Shown here piece by piece: positions 5,346 to 8,285 of a stretch of DNA of 8,285 bases. Location: NCBI GenBank assembly GCA_024690425.1, contig JAILCT010000025.1:1-8285 (forward strand), in the 5' to 3' direction. Each line of letters opens with the position of its first letter. Within the stretch, counting starts at the first letter, position 1. The stretch comes from Lachnospiraceae bacterium. Its GTDB lineage: Bacteria > Bacillota_A > Clostridia > Lachnospirales > Lachnospiraceae. Below the pieces are notes generated by a model. That model ran no database searches and was not told the DNA's origin. It saw only the letters and a list, made by a program, of their open reading frames with translations. The translations under genes were made by a program, and so were the position numbers.

Positions 5346-7223
5346 ATGTATTACAATATTTCCTTTGACATAGCTGCGATACTTATGCTCGTGGTTATCG
5401 CTGTCGGCATGAAGACTGTTCTGTACACGGATACACAGGGACACAAGCTGGTGAGTATGTATGTGTATTCTGTGATAGCGTGCGCCGTGATCGATATAAT
5501 AACCGCGTACACGATCTGTTACGGGTATCTGATCCCCGATCTCCTTAACCTTATTCTGAACACACTTTATCAATATGCATCGGTTTTATGTGTTGCCGTT
5601 GCCATGCGGACCATTCTGAATTATTATCCCAGCGCCTCTAAAATATCCGTCATGATCAACAACACACTTCTGTATCTGCAGACAGGTTTTGTTACCCTTA
5701 ATATGTTTACAGGCTGGATGTTTAAGTTCAAAGACGGCGCTTATTTGCACGGAAGGCTGTACCTGATCGCATATATCCTGTCACTTGCTGTCGTATTCCA
5801 TATGCTTTATGTTGTAATTAAGAATCGCTCGGACAGGCCGGGACTTATATCCCGGGTGATCCTTCTGTTCTTATTCCTGCCGACCATATTTACCGTGATC
5901 CAGATGATCGTCGGAAATGTCCTGCTGATCGCGTTCGGTGAAGCCTTCTCCGCCCTTATTATGCTCTTTGCCCTGGAAACACCCGATTACCGCAAGCTCA
6001 TGAAGACCATGAAGGAGCTTGAGATCGCAAGGGAGGAAGCAAATATCGCAAACAGCGCCAAGAGCGACTTTCTTGCCAGCATGTCCCATGAGATAAGGAC
6101 ACCGATCAACGGCATACTGGGTATGAATACAATGATCCTAAGGGACAGCAAGGATCCGCAGATAGTTGAGTATGCCGAGAATATCAGGATCTCAGGCAAC
6201 GCTCTTCTGTCGATAATCAATGACATACTTGACTTATCCAAGATAGAATCAGGCAGGATGGAGATAATACCGGACGAGTATGAACTCTTCTCGATAATGA
6301 ATGATTGCTATCAGATGAACCGTATGAGGGCAGATGAAAAGGGTCTTGAAATGATATTTGAAAATGATCCTTATATGCCATGTGCCTACTACGGCGACGA
6401 GATCAGGATACGCCAGATAATCAATAACCTTTTATCAAATGCCATCAAGTATACACAGAAAGGATCTGTCCGGTTAACGGTCGGGTTCAATAAGGAACTG
6501 CCCTCAGACACAGAGGCAAGAAGTGACCGTGGTACTCTTAGGATCACCGTGACCGATACGGGGATCGGGATCAGGGAAGAGGATCTTAACAGGCTTTTCA
6601 GGAGCTTCACAAGGCTTGACGAATTAAAGAACAGACATATAGAAGGTACCGGACTGGGACTTCAGATCACCGACAGGCTCGTCCGTCTGATGAACGGCAC
6701 TATTGAAGTCACGAGTGAGTACGGGAGCGGATCATCATTTACCGTAAGCATCCCGCAGACGATCACTGATCACAGGGGTATGGGTGACCTTGACAGGCGG
6801 CTTAAAGAACATGTCAGTTCCGGATCAGAGGAAACAGCTATCTTTACAGCCCCGGGTAAAAAGGTGCTTGTTGTTGACGACCTTAAGACAAACATTCTTG
6901 TGTTCAAGGGACTTCTTCGCGGAACGGATATAGCCATCGACAGCGCCCTGTCAGGTTCCGAAGCGGTTGCAATGACTGAAAATACCAAATACGACATCAT
7001 TTTCATGGACCACCTGATGCCAGAAATGGACGGGATCGAAACCCTCCATAAGATACGTGATGACCGAAAGAACCCCAATTGCGACACACCGGTCGTCGTC
7101 CTTACCGCCAATGCTATCGTGGGAATGAGGGCATCCTATCTTGATGAGGGCTTCGCCGAATACTTGAGCAAACCCGTCGAGCAGAAGAAACTGCTTGACG
7201 TGACCGAAGAATTGTTAAAATGA
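5346..7223 (+). CDS. Hybrid histidine kinase with seven-segment membrane sensor and receiver domain
   Basis: The 625-residue protein has about seven membrane segments (near 8-24, 38-58, 70-91, 104-122, 138-157, 168-189 and 190-210) and a helical linker (214-238). The HisKA H-box SMSHEIRTP carries the phosphorylated His248. The ATPase domain shows the N-box NNLLSNAIKY (Asn365), the G1 box DTGIGI (404-409), an F-box and the G2 box GTGLGL (434-439). A C-terminal receiver (about 506-625) shows VVDD (Asp511/512), phosphoacceptor Asp555 in MDHLMPEMDG, Thr587 and Lys609, all intact. It should pass phosphate from His248 to Asp555; a separate Hpt protein and output regulator are expected but not in this window. 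ATG 5346 is preferred because MYYNISFDIAAILM leads straight into the first membrane segment; earlier in-frame ATGs (5304, 5310) lack ribosome sites and overlap the promoters. No Shine-Dalgarno site precedes 5346. The signal sensed is unknown. Confidence 0.92.
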   Translation: MYYNISFDIAAILMLVVIAVGMKTVLYTDTQGHKLVSMYVYSVIACAVIDIITAYTICYGYLIPDLLNLILNTLYQYASVLCVAVAMRTILNYYPSASKISVMINNTLLYLQTGFVTLNMFTGWMFKFKDGAYLHGRLYLIAYILSLAVVFHMLYVVIKNRSDRPGLISRVILLFLFLPTIFTVIQMIVGNVLLIAFGEAFSALIMLFALETPDYRKLMKTMKELEIAREEANIANSAKSDFLASMSHEIRTPINGILGMNTMILRDSKDPQIVEYAENIRISGNALLSIINDILDLSKIESGRMEIIPDEYELFSIMNDCYQMNRMRADEKGLEMIFENDPYMPCAYYGDEIRIRQIINNLLSNAIKYTQKGSVRLTVGFNKELPSDTEARSDRGTLRITVTDTGIGIREEDLNRLFRSFTRLDELKNRHIEGTGLGLQITDRLVRLMNGTIEVTSEYGSGSSFTVSIPQTITDHRGMGDLDRRLKEHVSSGSEETAIFTAPGKKVLVVDDLKTNILVFKGLLRGTDIAIDSALSGSEAVAMTENTKYDIIFMDHLMPEMDGIETLHKIRDDRKNPNCDTPVVVLTANAIVGMRASYLDEGFAEYLSKPVEQKKLLDVTEELLK

Positions 7224-7250
7224 GACAGGGGGACGGTTCTAATGTCTTCA
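7221..7250. repeat. REP-like imperfect hairpin between converging genes
   Basis: The arms AGACA (7223-7227) and TGTCT (7243-7247) flank a G-rich 15-base centre containing GGGGGACGGTTCT. The outer TGA and TCA are the stop codons of the kinase and, on the other strand, the aminotransferase. From memory, motifs with GGGGACGGTTCT between GACA/TGTC arms recur between genes in many clostridial genomes, like REP sequences; copy number in this genome cannot be judged here. It could also act as a bidirectional terminator, although the stem is short. Confidence 0.4.
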
Positions 7251-8285
7251 TTTTAGTTTTCCAAGTCTCACAAGCGCTGCATTAAGGGTTTCATCCTTCT
7301 TGGCATAGTGGAACCTGATATAATCATTGATGTCTTCCTTAAAGAAGCTTGAGCCTGGCACTGCGGCTACGCCGATATGCTCGGCCATCCATTCACAGAA
7401 GGCAAGATCATCGCTGTGGCCGAATTCACTTATATCAACAAGAACATAGTAAGCACCCTGGGGCTGTGTGAACTTAAGCCCGATGTCCTTAAGGCCGCCA
7501 AGGAAGAGGTCCCTCATATGGGTGTAATGATCCCTTAGTTCCTTATAATACGAATCCGGAAATTCAAGGCCCACCACCGCTGCCTCCATAAGGGGCGCGG
7601 CAGCTCCCACGGTAAGAAAATCATGGACCTTCTTAGCCCTCTCGATGACCGTAGGACTTGCGATCACATATCCGATCCTCCAGCCGGTTATCGAATAGGT
7701 CTTACTGAGGGACGAGCAGGAAATGGTCCTCTCATACATACCCGGAAGCGAGCTTATATAAATGTGCTTATAAGGCTCATATACTATATGCTCATATACC
7801 TCATCCGTTATAACAAAGGTATCATATTTGATAGCAAGTTCACTGATGAACTTAAGCTCCTCATATGTAAATACCTTACCCGACGGGTTCGATGGATTAC
7901 AGAGAATGAGCGCCTTGGGATGCTGCTTAAAGGCAGCCTCCAGCTGATCCCTGTCAAAATCAAAGGCAGGCGGCACAAGCGGCACGTATATGGGTGTTGC
8001 GCCCGTAAGGATCGCATCCGCCCCGTAGTTCTCGTAAAAGGGCGAGAATACTATTACCTTGTCCCCGGGATCAACGACAGACATCATGGCTGTCATCATG
8101 GCCTCGGTACTTCCGCAGGTCACCACGATCTCGGTCTCCGGGTCTATATCCCTTCCCATAAAATGCGCCTGCTTTTTAGCAAGCGCATCACGGAAGTTCT
8201 TGGCACCCCAGGTTATCGGGTACTGGTGCGGCCCTACGTCAGCCACCTCCCTTAGCCTGTCCGTTATCTCTGCAGGCGGGTCAAA
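7248..8285 (-). CDS. Class I/II PLP-dependent aminotransferase, 5'-truncated
   Basis: The frame is open to the right window edge (first visible residues FDPPAEITDRLRE), giving 345 of about 390 expected residues; the start is outside. The GTG at 8246 is an internal valine codon. It is a fold-type I aminotransferase that moves an amino group between an amino acid and a 2-oxo acid with pyridoxal phosphate. Numbering from the first visible residue, CGSTEAM (about 57-63) holds the phosphate, NPSNPSG is at 130-136, DEVYEH (162-167) contains the Asp that pairs with the pyridine nitrogen, and SSLSKTYSITGWRIGY contains the Schiff-base Lys195 (codon 7703-7701). Arg324 in DYIRFHY should bind the substrate carboxylate. 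The sequence resembles aspartate/aromatic or methionine-type subgroups; the substrate cannot be set. It converges on the kinase gene. Its last 8 codons of DETLNAAL are repeated at 4036-4061. Confidence 0.92.
   Translation of the reverse strand, partial: FDPPAEITDRLREVADVGPHQYPITWGAKNFRDALAKKQAHFMGRDIDPETEIVVTCGSTEAMMTAMMSVVDPGDKVIVFSPFYENYGADAILTGATPIYVPLVPPAFDFDRDQLEAAFKQHPKALILCNPSNPSGKVFTYEELKFISELAIKYDTFVITDEVYEHIVYEPYKHIYISSLPGMYERTISCSSLSKTYSITGWRIGYVIASPTVIERAKKVHDFLTVGAAAPLMEAAVVGLEFPDSYYKELRDHYTHMRDLFLGGLKDIGLKFTQPQGAYYVLVDISEFGHSDDLAFCEWMAEHIGVAAVPGSSFFKEDINDYIRFHYAKKDETLNAALVRLGKLK
7271..7296. repeat. Direct repeat, copy 2 (26 bp, inside the intact aminotransferase)
   Basis: Perfect 26-bp match to 4036-4061 in the same orientation. 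It lies in the last codons of the intact aminotransferase (DETLNAAL). Beyond it the gene end differs from the relic at the base level while remaining similar in protein. Confidence 0.9.

Noticed and set aside
7623..8255. 210-codon plus-strand open frame
   Set aside because: Fully antisense to the aminotransferase, whose catalytic motifs are intact. The product is rich in Arg/His and low in domain-like pattern.
1..8285. CRISPR arrays, tRNA, rRNA and insertion sequences
   Set aside because: No regularly spaced repeats, no cloverleaf or rRNA-like stretch, and no transposase or integrase frame was seen on either strand.

Overview
The window looks like chromosomal DNA of an anaerobic Gram-positive Firmicute, most likely of the Lachnospiraceae/Butyrivibrio type. 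The support is moderate GC content, strong AGGAGG-type ribosome binding sites, a sugar-binding protein carrying a lipobox instead of a periplasmic export signal, and several membrane-bound signalling proteins of a style common in that group. The assignment rests on family resemblance, not on a marker gene.

Layout. (i) 2-541 (+): 3' part of a DUF2974 (Mbeg1-like) alpha/beta-hydrolase gene. (ii) 611-4008 (+): a probable three-gene transcription unit with a membrane GGDEF diguanylate cyclase, a membrane HD-GYP-like protein whose HD motif reads LD, and a galactose/glucose-type (MglB-like) substrate-binding lipoprotein. (iii) 4013-5195 (-): a Gfo/Idh/MocA oxidoreductase, a 54-residue cysteine-rich small protein three bases downstream of it, and a 15-codon relic of an aminotransferase 3' end. 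(iv) 5346-7223 (+): a hybrid histidine kinase with about seven membrane segments, a kinase core and a receiver. (v) 7248-8285 (-): a class I/II aminotransferase whose 5' end lies beyond the window. Genes fill the sequence: the longest gap is the roughly 150-bp divergent promoter region 5196-5345, so no stretch over 300 bases lacks a gene.

The most striking observation is the binding protein at 2743-4008. Its N-terminus enters the MglB fold about 85 residues late, and its C-terminus ends with the segment that normally opens MglB. Read as a circle the protein is complete, and residues matching most known MglB sugar contacts are present on both sides of the joint. It looks like a circularly permuted MglB. 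No permease or ATPase gene is nearby; it follows two c-di-GMP-type genes, so it may be a sugar receptor for signalling instead of, or as well as, a transport component.

A second structural point is a perfect 26-bp direct repeat (4036-4061 and 7271-7296). It consists of the 3' coding end of the aminotransferase and a decayed second copy of it. The two copies bracket the oxidoreductase, small protein and kinase, which suggests that this 3.2-kb block was inserted at, or rearranged through, the end of an aminotransferase gene.

How the genes work together (inference): sugar sensing or uptake, c-di-GMP signalling and a membrane phosphorelay sit side by side, beside an uncharacterised NAD(P)-dependent sugar-type oxidoreductase. 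No DNA-binding regulator is visible to receive the kinase's signal.
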